Source of the DNA: Dehalococcoidia bacterium
GTDB lineage: Bacteria; Chloroflexota; Dehalococcoidia; GIF9; UBA5629
Direction of reading: 5' to 3'
DNA length: 48,037 nt
Assembly: GCA_016930155.1 (NCBI GenBank)
Contig: JAFGHL010000092.1
Span: forward strand, 1-48,037
Part shown: positions 41,367-48,037 of the stretch, piece by piece
Layout of the letters: each line of letters begins with the position of its first letter
Position numbering within the stretch: position 1 is the stretch's first letter
Made by a program: the position numbers and the translations under genes
Notes under the pieces: model-generated
Seen by the model: only the letters and a program-made list of their open reading frames with translations
What the model was told of the DNA's origin: nothing
Databases searched by the model: none

Positions 41367-42917
41367 TTACGCGTCAGCTTTTTCCTGTTTTAGATCGCGT
41401 ACAGGCATGAACCTGAGCGTCATCACAGCGCCGGCCAGGCCAAGGGCACATATCATCAGTAATACTACCCGCCAGCCATCCATGTAACTCTGTCCCGCCA
41501 GTAATGCTATATCTCCCTGGATGTTCTCAGGAAGCGTACCTGCAATTTTCACTGCGGCTCCCACCGACTCCACGGCAATCCCGTAAATTCGATCCGGGAC
41601 AGACGAAAAAGCAGCAAGCGCCGCCGCCATCTGCAACTTATATACGCTGCTGAGCGCCGAGCCTATTGCAGCAACGCCCAGCGCCCCTCCAATTTGTAAT
41701 GAGACATTGCCAATAGCCGAACCGACACCCGCGCGGCCTGCCGGCACTGCACCCAGCACGGCATTCAGAGAAGGTGTCATGATGTTACCTAAAAAGAAAC
41801 TCAGGGCGAATATCAGCACACCGATCTGCCAGTAAGCAGTATCTATCTGCCAGAATGAGATAACAAAGGCCACGGCTGCCATGCCCAGGAAACCGGATGC
41901 TACGACATACTTTGTACCCCGGAGTCTGACAAAGCGGTTGCTCAGCACCGAGCCTGAAGCGTAGCCTAAAGCAATCGGCAGAAACCGTATACCTGTCTCC
42001 AACGGGGAATAGTTTTTAACAAATTGCATATACATCGTGAGTACGAAAAGCACCCCGAACATAGTGACAGCCATCAAGCCAATGCTACCGGCTCCCATGG
42101 ACAGGCTCGGGTTACGGAAAAGCCCGATATCCAGCATGGGTGCAACAGCCTTCTTTTCCCATTGGACAAACAGGTATCCAAGAATTATGGCGCCTGCCAG
42201 ACAGACCATCACTACCGGATTTGCCCAGCCCCAGTCGCTACCCTTGATTAGTCCGAAAACCAGTACAAACAATGTTAGGGCGGACAATAAGGTACCCGGG
42301 ATATCGAGCCTGCGGGGCATGGGATCGCAGCTATTGGGCACAAGGAACCATCCGGCAATCAGCGCCGTAGCCACAATCGGCACATTAATGAAGAAGACAG
42401 CATTCCAATCAAACTGCTCGATCAGCATTCCACCCAGGAGCGGACCCAGGGCCACTCCTACGCCATTCATGGCGCCCCATATTCCAATAGCCTTGCTACG
42501 CTCTTCTTCCGGGAATATGTTCGTAATTATCGCCAGAGTTGCCGGCATTATCATAGCAGCGCCTGCGCCCATGAAGACACGCGCCAGTATCAGTTGCCAG
42601 GCTGAGACGGAAAACACAGCAGCCAGGCTGGCTATCCCGAACACAGTCATACCGGCGCGCAGCATTGTTGCCCGCCCTATGCGGTCGCTGAGCGTACCCA
42701 TCGTAAGCAGTAACATGGCAAATGAAAGAATGTAGGCATCTACGATCCACTGAAGCTCCGACACGGTGGCGCCAAATTCACGCTGTATGGTCGGCAGCGC
42801 CACGTTAAGTATGGTGTGGTCAATAACAACGATCAGGATCGCCAGCGCCAGCACGGAGAAAGCCCACCATCGGCGACCGTAGATCCGTTCCTCATCCAAT
42901 GCCCGATTTATAATCAT
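41367..42917 (-). CDS. DHA2-family (EmrB/QacA) 14-TM drug exporter
   Basis: 516 aa with GGGAGG upstream. About 14 transmembrane helices. LAILIVVIDHTILNVALPTIQREFGATVSELQWIVDAYIL is the N-terminal DHA2 signature, GTLSDRIGRATML is motif A, and MGAGAAMIMPATLAIITNIFP is motif C-like. It probably expels hydrophobic drugs by proton antiport. A tetR-type operator lies 22 bp upstream of the ATG, a second one overlaps the start of the transcript, and an intrinsic terminator is inside the leader. Regulation is therefore probably repression plus attenuation. No membrane-fusion partner is adjacent. Confidence 0.92.
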   Translation of the reverse strand: MIINRALDEERIYGRRWWAFSVLALAILIVVIDHTILNVALPTIQREFGATVSELQWIVDAYILSFAMLLLTMGTLSDRIGRATMLRAGMTVFGIASLAAVFSVSAWQLILARVFMGAGAAMIMPATLAIITNIFPEEERSKAIGIWGAMNGVGVALGPLLGGMLIEQFDWNAVFFINVPIVATALIAGWFLVPNSCDPMPRRLDIPGTLLSALTLFVLVFGLIKGSDWGWANPVVMVCLAGAIILGYLFVQWEKKAVAPMLDIGLFRNPSLSMGAGSIGLMAVTMFGVLFVLTMYMQFVKNYSPLETGIRFLPIALGYASGSVLSNRFVRLRGTKYVVASGFLGMAAVAFVISFWQIDTAYWQIGVLIFALSFFLGNIMTPSLNAVLGAVPAGRAGVGSAIGNVSLQIGGALGVAAIGSALSSVYKLQMAAALAAFSSVPDRIYGIAVESVGAAVKIAGTLPENIQGDIALLAGQSYMDGWRVVLLMICALGLAGAVMTLRFMPVRDLKQEKADA

Positions 42918-42938
42918 TATACTGATACCTCCCTAATT

Positions 42939-42956
42939 TTAGTAATTACTTACTAA
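42939..42956. promoter_or_regulatory. TetR operator 2 upstream of exporter
   Basis: TTAGTAA-TTAC-TTACTAA is identical over 18 bases to the core of the tetR autoregulatory operator at 34899-34918. It lies in the exporter leader, just upstream of the ribosome site. Confidence 0.7.
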
Positions 42957-43026
42957 GTTTTTCTGCTCTTAAAAAAGGCGCGCGGGCCGCTAATCCCGGC
43001 GCGCCCAGATATTCACTCACCATCAT
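42946..43026 (-). CDS. Possible 26-codon leader peptide of the exporter (tentative)
   Basis: On the minus strand ATGATG at 43026-43021 opens a 26-codon frame (MMVSEYLGAPGLAARAPFLR...) that runs through the leader terminator and stops at TAA 42948-42946. It starts about 15 nt after the predicted transcript start and has no Shine-Dalgarno. A ribosome stalled or moving here could disrupt the hairpin. The hairpin's GC content forces Ala/Arg/Gly/Pro codons, so the ORF may be chance. Confidence 0.3.
   Translation of the reverse strand: MMVSEYLGAPGLAARAPFLRAEKLSK
42971..43005 (-). terminator. Intrinsic terminator inside the exporter 5' leader (attenuator)
   Basis: On the minus strand GGCGCGCCGGG, loop ATTAGCGG, CCCGCGCGCC and a run of six T form a classical Rho-independent terminator with a 10-bp GC stem and one bulged C. 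It lies between the exporter promoter (43048-43076) and the exporter start codon, and no minus-strand gene lies immediately upstream to be terminated. Most transcripts should therefore stop here unless an antiterminating event occurs. Confidence 0.75.
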
Positions 43027-43028
43027 TA

Positions 43029-43046
43029 TTACTAAGTACTTACTAA
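43029..43046. promoter_or_regulatory. Third, degenerate TetR operator
   Basis: TTACTAAGTACTTACTAA read on the minus strand matches the TetR operator at 16 of 18 positions. It adjoins the exporter -10 element and would cover the transcription start. Confidence 0.55.
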
Positions 43047-43047
43047 T

Positions 43048-43076
43048 AATATATCACCTTGATTTTCTTTTGTCAA
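43048..43076 (-). promoter_or_regulatory. Promoter of the drug exporter
   Basis: On the minus strand TTGACA (43076-43071) and TATATT (43053-43048) with 17 bp spacing. The layout (promoter then operator) is the same as at tetR. Confidence 0.7.
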
Positions 43077-43267
43077 GACCCCCCCAGCCCACACGGGGAA
43101 AAGTATACATCTCCATCTGCTCTGTGGCGGGTCATTGGTGACAGTTCCCGAACTTTTCTTTGCGAAGAGGTAGTTGATTCCTGGCATACAGCAGTTACTT
43201 TTGGATTATTCGAGTATCACAAAATGACTTGATCGTGTCCTTTACTTTTGTTTATCCTAATATTACA

Positions 43268-43291
43268 ATAAGTTTATTAGTGAATACTTAT
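43268..43291. promoter_or_regulatory. Candidate ArsR operator
   Basis: ATAAGT and ACTTAT are separated by 12 bp, 25-48 bp upstream of the preferred ArsR start. ArsR-family operators are commonly AT-rich imperfect inverted repeats of this type. The rest of the 43077-43267 stretch shows no gene; it holds a short GTGACAGTTCCCGAAC motif seen again in inverse form near 47890. Confidence 0.4.
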
Positions 43292-43315
43292 AGTATTTTG
43301 CATGGAGTAGCTAAA

Positions 43316-43645
43316 GTGAGCAGTATTGAGGATCAGGCAAATCTATTTGGTATCTTGGCCGACCCCACACGACTCAAGTTGCTAAGGCTACTCTCTCAGC
43401 AGCAAGCGTCAAGGGCACTTTGTGTCAATGCCCTGGCCTCCCAATTGGGTGTTTCGCAATCAGCCATCTCGCAGCATCTCAGAGTGCTAAAATCGGCTGA
43501 CCTGGTCAAAGGGGAAAGGCGCGGCTATCGTATTCATTATTTCCTGAACAAGGCAGCGTTAGTTCAGGCTCAGAAACAAATATCTGGAGTTCTCCCTTTT
43601 AGAGATAGGGAAATTGACGGAAAGGGCGCAGGTGGAGCGAGATAA
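43316..43645 (+). CDS. ArsR-family transcriptional regulator
   Basis: GTG 43316 preceded by GGAG at 8 nt is chosen (109 aa); the track's 43229 adds a poorly conserved leader. Winged-helix features are QANLFGILADPTRLKLLRLLSQ, VNALASQLGVSQSAISQHLRVLKSADLVKGERRGYRIHYFLN. No clear metal-binding Cys pair (ELCVCDL) is present, although a single Cys (ALCVNAL) sits at the equivalent helix. The signal is therefore uncertain. The stop overlaps the ABC ATPase start by 14 bp, indicating coupled expression and control of that exporter. Confidence 0.88.
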   Translation: MSSIEDQANLFGILADPTRLKLLRLLSQQQASRALCVNALASQLGVSQSAISQHLRVLKSADLVKGERRGYRIHYFLNKAALVQAQKQISGVLPFRDREIDGKGAGGAR

Positions 43646-44624
43646 CTTACCGGCTATTGTGGTTACAAACCTCACCAAGCGATTTGGTGAAGTCTTTGCA
43701 GTAAACGACATCAGTTTTCGGGTTAACAAGGGCGAGCTATTCGGCTTTCTCGGACCCAACGGCGCCGGTAAAACGACCACCATTAATATGCTTACCGGCT
43801 TATCCAGATCGGATGCAGGTAAGATTACTATTGGCGGGATAGACTGTACTCGCAATCCCAAAGCGGCTCAACACCTGACAGGTATTGTTCCCGACGAAAG
43901 CAACCTCTATCCTGAGCTGACTGGATTCGAAAACCTTGATTTCTGCGCAGCGCTCTACGGCATACGAAAAAACGAACGTGAGGCATGGTCACGAGAGCTA
44001 TTAGATACATTCGGCCTGGCCGATGCCGCCAAGCGCAAATTTGCCAATTATTCCAAGGGGATGAAACGTAAGCTCACTTTTGCTGCCGGCATAATCCACC
44101 GACCGCCCATACTGTTTCTCGACGAACCGACTACGGGAATTGATGTAGCCAGCGCTCGTCAGGTGCGGCAGATAATTGCCGATCTCCACAATAAAGGAAC
44201 GACGATCTTTCTCACCACACACTACATCGAGGAGGCTGAACGGCTCTGTGAACGGATTGCATTCATTGTAAATGGTAGAATCGTCCAGACTGACCGCACT
44301 GCAAACCTTTTGCAGCCTTTGATGGGGAAACACGTGATTATTTTCTCTGTTTCCGATTTGGAAAACCGCCTGATCAAAGAAATGGCCTCAGATTTTCCTC
44401 AATATCAATTCCAATCAGTCGCATCCAACCAGATAAGTATCGAATCAATCGAACCAGTCAACATCGGTCCGTTAGTGCGCTTTTTAGAAGAACGCAAGAT
44501 CCAAGTTACCGAAGCCCGCAGACACGCTCCCTCTCTTGAAGATGTTTTCGTCCAGGTTACCGGCATCGAAGCGGGACTAATGCGCAAGGAGAAGGAAAAA
44601 GCTGGAGGCGGGGGGAATCAGTGA
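43632..44624 (+). CDS. ABC transporter ATP-binding protein (ABC-2/DrrA type)
   Basis: GTG 43632 has GGAAAGGG 5-6 nt upstream and is preferred over the track's TTG 43614; 330 aa. Walker A is FGFLGPNGAGKTTTINML; the signature region is ANYSKGMKRKLTFAAGI; Walker B is ILFLDEPTTGID; the H-loop is LTTHYIEEAERLC. The C-terminal DUF4162-like extension (SLEDVFVQVTG) is typical of DrrA/CcmA-like exporter ATPases. It energises the permease whose start overlaps its stop by four bases (GTGA). Probably expels a drug, lipid or peptide sensed by the ArsR protein. Confidence 0.93.
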   Translation: MERDNLPAIVVTNLTKRFGEVFAVNDISFRVNKGELFGFLGPNGAGKTTTINMLTGLSRSDAGKITIGGIDCTRNPKAAQHLTGIVPDESNLYPELTGFENLDFCAALYGIRKNEREAWSRELLDTFGLADAAKRKFANYSKGMKRKLTFAAGIIHRPPILFLDEPTTGIDVASARQVRQIIADLHNKGTTIFLTTHYIEEAERLCERIAFIVNGRIVQTDRTANLLQPLMGKHVIIFSVSDLENRLIKEMASDFPQYQFQSVASNQISIESIEPVNIGPLVRFLEERKIQVTEARRHAPSLEDVFVQVTGIEAGLMRKEKEKAGGGGNQ

Positions 44625-45358
44625 AACGCTGGATCGCTTTCTCGAACATCTTTATCAAGGATATGCGGACTTATTACCTTAAGCCCCCCAACATCAGCTG
44701 GGGCATTATATTCCCACTGGCCTGGACGGGAATGTTTTTTATCAGGTCAGGGAGCGGATTGGAAAGCGTACTGGAACTCCTGCCGGGCGTAGTGACTATC
44801 GCCATACTGTTCGGCACTACTTCGTTGTTGTCAGTGACCATTACCTTCGAGAGACGAAGTCGGTCGTTTGAAAGGTTGCTTCTCGCACCTATCTCTCTTG
44901 AATTACTTATGCTGGCCAAGACCTCCGGAGCTATCCTCTTCGGTATCGTCAATGCGTTTGTCCCTATAGCAATCGCTGCATTTCTGGCAGATCTGTCGGG
45001 AATCGCCTGGTCTTCGGTTGTACCTGCCATAATCCTCATTAGTATCGTATCGACCTTCCTCGGGCTTTTTATATCGGTCTCTGTAAGCGAGGTATTTGAA
45101 GCGCAGACCTTTTCAAACTTCTTCCGATTCCCGATGATATTCCTGTGCGGACTATTCTTCCCGATATTATCGCTGCCCGTATTCATTCGCCCTCTTTCTT
45201 ATGTATTGCCTGTGATGTACGGTGTTGATATTCTCCATGGGGCGGTTAACAGCGAACACATCATGTCTTTCACCCTTGATTTCCTTATACTCTGTACATT
45301 CTGTGTTGTTCTATTTGTATTGAGCCTGTTTAATATAAAGCGGAAGTGGATTACTTGA
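44621..45358 (+). CDS. ABC-2 type permease
   Basis: 245 aa from GTG overlapping the ATPase stop. Six transmembrane helices in the ABC-2 pattern, with TITFERRSRSFERLLLAPISLELLMLAKTSGAILFG and the C-terminal SYVLPVMYGVDILHGAV, similar to DrrB/NodJ-type permeases. Together with the ATPase it forms a homodimeric-permease exporter. No terminator with T-run follows; the 210-bp gap downstream is rich in hairpins. Confidence 0.92.
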   Translation: MKRWIAFSNIFIKDMRTYYLKPPNISWGIIFPLAWTGMFFIRSGSGLESVLELLPGVVTIAILFGTTSLLSVTITFERRSRSFERLLLAPISLELLMLAKTSGAILFGIVNAFVPIAIAAFLADLSGIAWSSVVPAIILISIVSTFLGLFISVSVSEVFEAQTFSNFFRFPMIFLCGLFFPILSLPVFIRPLSYVLPVMYGVDILHGAVNSEHIMSFTLDFLILCTFCVVLFVLSLFNIKRKWIT

Positions 45359-45568
45359 CCGCGGGCGCAGCATGAGCTCTCAGATAAATCCGGCTTCCGG
45401 CTATTTTGGTTACACCGCGAAATTTGGACCTTGAATCCACCTTTTTGGAAGGCTTTTACTCGGAAGAACCTGCCTCCGAGTAGCCCGGAATACAAGGATG
45501 CGAAACATCCTTGTCCGGAGAGTGTCTGAGGACGATGTGCTAATGGGATACCCGGGTGCTCATATATC
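45359..45568. other. Hairpin-rich convergent intergenic region
   Basis: This non-coding 210 bp separates convergent genes. It contains ACAAGGATG-CGAAA-CATCCTTGT, a perfect 9-bp stem, TACTCGG...CCGAGTA, and GTCC/GGAC flanks that could extend the first hairpin. No coding signature was seen; the minus ORF 45199-45624 is poor. It may be a bidirectional transcription terminator region, a structured RNA or a decayed mobile element end. Confidence 0.4.
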
Positions 45569-45865
45569 CTATATACCGTCAAACCATCCGTAGTAATATT
45601 TTCGCAGGTACTCTTCATGAGCATATGTTACGGCGACGTCCTCCTCTCTAAAAGAATACCTGTAATCATTACAGTAACCCATTAGCAACTTATACGCCCA
45701 ATTCAGTTTCTTCATAATTTCAGTCTCATCAACACCACCACTATGCTTATCGGGATGATAACGGTGGGCAAGTCTTTTATAAGCACTTTCAATATCCTTT
45801 AGAGATGCTGTATCGCGCAGCCCCAGAAATTTTCGTGCCTCATCTATCTCATCAAAATTAGCCAT
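45569..45865 (-). CDS. J-domain (DnaJ-like) protein
   Basis: ATG 45865 (MANFDEIDEARKFLGL) is preferred over the track's 45922, giving 98 aa. A complete J domain: EARKFLGLRDTASLKDIESAYKRLAHRYHPDKHSGG, with the HPD motif that stimulates DnaK ATPase, then MKKLNWAYKLLMGYCNDYRYSF. There is no G/F or zinc domain, so it is a type III co-chaperone whose short C-terminal tail (HEEYLRKYYYGWFDGI) may define the client. It lies 13 bp downstream of a methyltransferase gene, suggesting co-expression. Confidence 0.88.
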   Translation of the reverse strand: MANFDEIDEARKFLGLRDTASLKDIESAYKRLAHRYHPDKHSGGVDETEIMKKLNWAYKLLMGYCNDYRYSFREEDVAVTYAHEEYLRKYYYGWFDGI

Positions 45866-45878
45866 AACCTCAATTATC

Positions 45879-46592
45879 CTACCTTGGCAGTGCCCCTCCG
45901 CTGCCTTTCTTCCCGGCCACAATTATCACAAACCCGGCGGAGGGCGAAAAGCCGTCCCGTGGTAATTCTACCTGTTCTACCTTGCCCGGATCTTGGAAAA
46001 GCGTCGAAATAACTGTCTCAACCAGGAAACCAGCTTGTTCCATCAATATCACCACTTCATCATAATTGTAAAAGTTAGCATACTTATAGAATCGATGGCC
46101 CTTTTTCTTCTTCTGCACGTAGAATTTACCCCAGGGGCTCTCTCTCAGTACCAGGCCCAATACTACCTTACCTTCGGGCGACAAAACACGGAGAGTTTCC
46201 TTCAAGACATTAAGGGGCGAGTGGAAAAAGCAGAAGGTCATGATAAAGAATGCGGTACCGAAGGATGCCGTATCAAATGGTTGCTGCTCTCCTTTACCTA
46301 AAAGTGCGGTGATTCCCCGCTTTCTGGCTATCTCAAGCAGTTTGATAGAAGGGTCCAGCCCTATCTCTATACCCAAAGCATAAGCGAAGCGGCCGCTACC
46401 TATCCCGATTTCAACCCAGGGTTTGGGCAGGGAAGCCAGAATTTTTTGGAAAGCTTGCACCTCGGTGGCGAATATGAGCTTGCCATCTACTTCATACCAC
46501 TCGTCGTAAACTGAAGACAGGGAGTCAAACAATGCTGCTCCGGCGCAGGGAGTTTCAGTTTTATTTGGAGATAGCTGTCTGTGTTTTTTCAT
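45879..46592 (-). CDS. Class I SAM-dependent methyltransferase
   Basis: 237 aa with AAGGAGGGAG ribosome site. FDSLSSVYDEWYEVDGKLIFATEVQAFQKIL and WVEIGIGSGRFAYALGIEIGLDPSIKLLEIARKRG (motif I to II) plus VLKETLRVLSPEGKVVLGLV identify a Methyltransf_11-type enzyme. The N-terminal YDxWYxxxxG pattern is typical of a group found in anaerobes. Substrate unassigned. It is followed by the J-domain gene. Confidence 0.87.
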   Translation of the reverse strand: MKKHRQLSPNKTETPCAGAALFDSLSSVYDEWYEVDGKLIFATEVQAFQKILASLPKPWVEIGIGSGRFAYALGIEIGLDPSIKLLEIARKRGITALLGKGEQQPFDTASFGTAFFIMTFCFFHSPLNVLKETLRVLSPEGKVVLGLVLRESPWGKFYVQKKKKGHRFYKYANFYNYDEVVILMEQAGFLVETVISTLFQDPGKVEQVELPRDGFSPSAGFVIIVAGKKGSGGALPR

Positions 46593-46640
46593 ATTCTCCC
46601 TCCTTATCAGGATAGACCGATAGTATTTTATTTGGCAAGA

Positions 46641-46709
46641 TCAAAACCAGCCGGAAACAAATTCGCTCTTGCCGGTATTCATCCGGATGGTATGCTTCGT
46701 TGCAATCAT
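46641..46709 (-). pseudogene. 5' remnant of ilvH (acetolactate synthase small subunit)
   Basis: On the minus strand an ATG overlapping the ilvB remnant's TGA stop (ATGA) reads MIATKHTIRMNTGKSEFVSGWF then a stop. IlvH/IlvN proteins begin with a KHTIxVLVEN..GVLxRVSGLF pattern, so KHTI and FVSGWF look like a damaged copy. Only 22 codons remain; the rest of the gene is missing before the methyltransferase promoter region. Confidence 0.5.
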
Positions 46710-46936
46710 GCTTCTACCTCCTTTACCGGCATCTCCATAAGCTGGGCCAGGGACGCTCCCGGGGGTACCATTGGATAAACGTTTTCCTCGGGCTCTATCA
46801 CAAAATCTATGAGGAAAGGGCCCCGATATTTCATTGCCTTTTGAATGGAAGGAATCACTTCTTCTCTGTGCTCAACTCTCAGTGCCGGTATGCCAAATGA
46901 ATCAGCAAACTTAATAAGATGGTTGACTGATAATGC
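46706..46936 (-). pseudogene. C-terminal remnant of ilvB (acetolactate synthase large subunit)
   Basis: The minus-strand frame between stops at 46939-46937 and 46708-46706 reads VNHLIKFADSFGIPALRVEHREEV, then PFLIDFVIEPEENVYPMVPPGASLAQL. This is the conserved C-terminal end of IlvB-type thiamine-diphosphate enzymes (FGIPxLRV..REEV, DFVxxPEENVYPMVPPGASL). The preceding ~480 residues of a full protein are absent, because unrelated sequence begins at about 46937. It does not appear in the ORF track. It is a fossil of an ilvBH operon. Confidence 0.85.
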
Positions 46937-47153
46937 TCAAAACGCATCCGCACAATCCAAGCAAATGCACCTAATATCTATACTACAGGTGAAAGCCTAT
47001 AATGGTAATAGTTTTATTGCCATAAATTGCGCAATGTTGGATCAACAATGATCTATTTGTTATTATTAGCATATGCGAATTTCACGCAATACGTCGCCTG
47101 AAAAGGTTAGCTAGCCAATAATACCGGCATTCAGGTACGAGAGGAATGGGGAT

Positions 47154-47705
47154 ATGAAAACCGAAGCAATTGCAAAGTCAGCAATTGGCAGTCTGATCAT
47201 CAAAGCATTGGGTGCTGCAATGGAGAGCCGGTTTCGCTATCGCTTTTTCAGCCCCATCAGTATTCTAAGAGGGACTGATAATCTGCGTGGGCATATCGTT
47301 TTGGAAATCGGATGCGGTACCGGATTTTTTACGATACCGGCAGCCCGGTTGATTGGCGATGGGGGCTCCCTGGTTGCTATTGATGTGCTGTCAGCTTCGG
47401 TTGAACTTGTCTCCAGAAAAATACAAGCTGCCAATTTGAAAAACGTCCGCGTGATTAAAGCCGATGCACTGGCTACGGGCCTGGATGCCGAAAGCTTTGA
47501 TACCGCGCTATTATTCGGCGTGATACCATCTCCAATGTTGCCTTTGTATCAGCTCGTACCTGAAATGCACCGCGTTCTCAAAGCAGAAGGGACCTTGGCT
47601 GTATGGCCCCCAATTCCTGGTTGGTTGCCAAAATCAATCCTTCGATCTGGTTTATTCTTGTATTCAAACAGACGAAACGGTGTATATAACTTCACGCGAA
47701 CCTGA
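47154..47705 (+). CDS. Class I SAM-dependent methyltransferase
   Basis: 183 aa. IVLEIGCGTGFFTIPAARLIGDGGSLVAIDVLSASVELVSRKI is motif I to II; VIKADALATGLDAESFDTALLFGV and MHRVLKAEGTLAVWP follow, and the C-terminus NRRNGVYNFTRT is typical of this group. Paralogous to the protein at 40723. The upstream gap 46940-47153 shows no further gene. Downstream to the tRNA (47706-47931) no convincing coding sequence was found. Confidence 0.83.
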   Translation: MKTEAIAKSAIGSLIIKALGAAMESRFRYRFFSPISILRGTDNLRGHIVLEIGCGTGFFTIPAARLIGDGGSLVAIDVLSASVELVSRKIQAANLKNVRVIKADALATGLDAESFDTALLFGVIPSPMLPLYQLVPEMHRVLKAEGTLAVWPPIPGWLPKSILRSGLFLYSNRRNGVYNFTRT

Positions 47706-47931
47706 TATTAATAACTGCTTGAGACAGGCTGCGGGACGCCCCTGTTTGAAAGTAATTTGTCATGGAACGACATCCACATTCCCTACATCTCAGTTCTTCG
47801 AAAGGCCGCCACATCACAAAAGCCCGGATTGTATAATTTGGAATTTTTTATTCAGCCAATCTTGGCGCCAATAGTAAGCGATGCAGATGGTTCGGGAACT
47901 GTCCACACTGGTTTTGATTTTAGCTTCATCG

Positions 47932-48004
47932 TGGACCTGGGGAGATTCGAACTCCCGACCTCCTGAATGCAAATCAGGCGCTCTCCCAATTGAGCTACAG
48001 GCCC
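47932..48004 (-). tRNA. tRNA-Ala (TGC)
   Basis: On the minus strand 73 nt fold as a complete cloverleaf: acceptor GGGCCTG/CAGGTCC with discriminator A, D arm GCTCAATTGGGAGAGC, anticodon stem CCTGA/TCAGG around loop TTTGCAT (anticodon TGC), and T arm GGGAGTTCGAATCTCCC. CCA is not encoded. The nearby ORF ending in GRFELPTS is an artefact of reading this tRNA in reverse. Confidence 0.95.
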
Positions 48005-48037
48005 GCAGACCTAATATTATACTAAGCAGAACATCAG

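Noticed and set aside
47757-47966. 69-aa ORF ending GRFELPTS
   Set aside because: The C-terminus is a translation of the antisense of the tRNA-Ala, a well-known false ORF.
1-48037. CRISPR arrays, intact insertion sequences, rRNA genes
   Set aside because: No regularly spaced direct repeats, transposase motifs or rRNA-like stretches were seen when reading both strands.

Overview
The window is a bacterial chromosome segment with mostly ordinary bacterial gene architecture: sigma70-like promoters, Shine-Dalgarno sites, TRAP and MFS transporters and classical one-component regulators. Gene content (repeated family III CoA-transferases, AtuA-like proteins, DUF2284, FeoAB, an aspartate decarboxylase/antiporter pair, many small SAM methyltransferases, large single-pass surface proteins) suggests an anaerobic or fermentative heterotroph. 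It would fit Chloroflexota such as Dehalococcoidia, but there is no phylogenetic marker, so this is only an inference. The first ~1.3 kb is clearly richer in A+T than what follows.

Layout. 1-1290: AT-rich block with a window-truncated proteasome-like Ntn-hydrolase (-), a small Cys-rich protein behind a good promoter (+) and an unknown protein (-). 1548-6411: two large secreted, membrane-anchored proteins (Ig-like and BNR-propeller). 6440-12173: degenerate GTPase with DUF697, DUF2284 protein, an untracked 53-aa ORF, a MASE3-GGDEF diguanylate cyclase, a small membrane protein, an EamA exporter and a lipoprotein. 12341-15654: aspartate 4-decarboxylase plus aspartate:alanine antiporter, a proton-motive decarboxylation cycle.

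15681-32305 is the most striking region. A module made of a tandem AsnC-type regulator divergent from a pair of CaiB-type CoA-transferase subunits occurs twice in mirror image (15681-19250 and 25530-29170). In each pair one subunit lacks the catalytic Asp and the other has it. The two divergent promoter regions are conserved in sequence and have identical spacing (68 bp between the two -35 hexamers). Between the modules, and co-directional with the second one, lie a TRAP transporter, a PaaG-like crotonase, a two-piece AtuA-like system and a nitroreductase. After the second regulator come an MFS carrier, a fossil C-terminus of a third CoA-transferase and an MmgE/PrpD enzyme. I read this as a duplicated, rearranged catabolic island for uptake and CoA-activation of an unidentified organic acid.

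32487-43076: methyltransferases, a TetR regulator, a membrane methyltransferase, a DtxR-FeoA-FeoB iron-uptake operon with a palindromic operator, a PadR regulator with an exemplary promoter and operator, a HicB-like protein, a DUF4405 membrane protein and a 14-TM drug exporter. The exporter's promoter region carries the same operator as the distant tetR gene, plus an intrinsic terminator inside its 5' leader, which suggests two layers of control. 43316-45358: ArsR regulator and two-gene ABC exporter. 45359-48037: a hairpin-rich gap, a J-domain protein, methyltransferases, decayed remnants of an ilvB-ilvH acetolactate synthase operon, and a tRNA-Ala(TGC) on the minus strand at the right edge.
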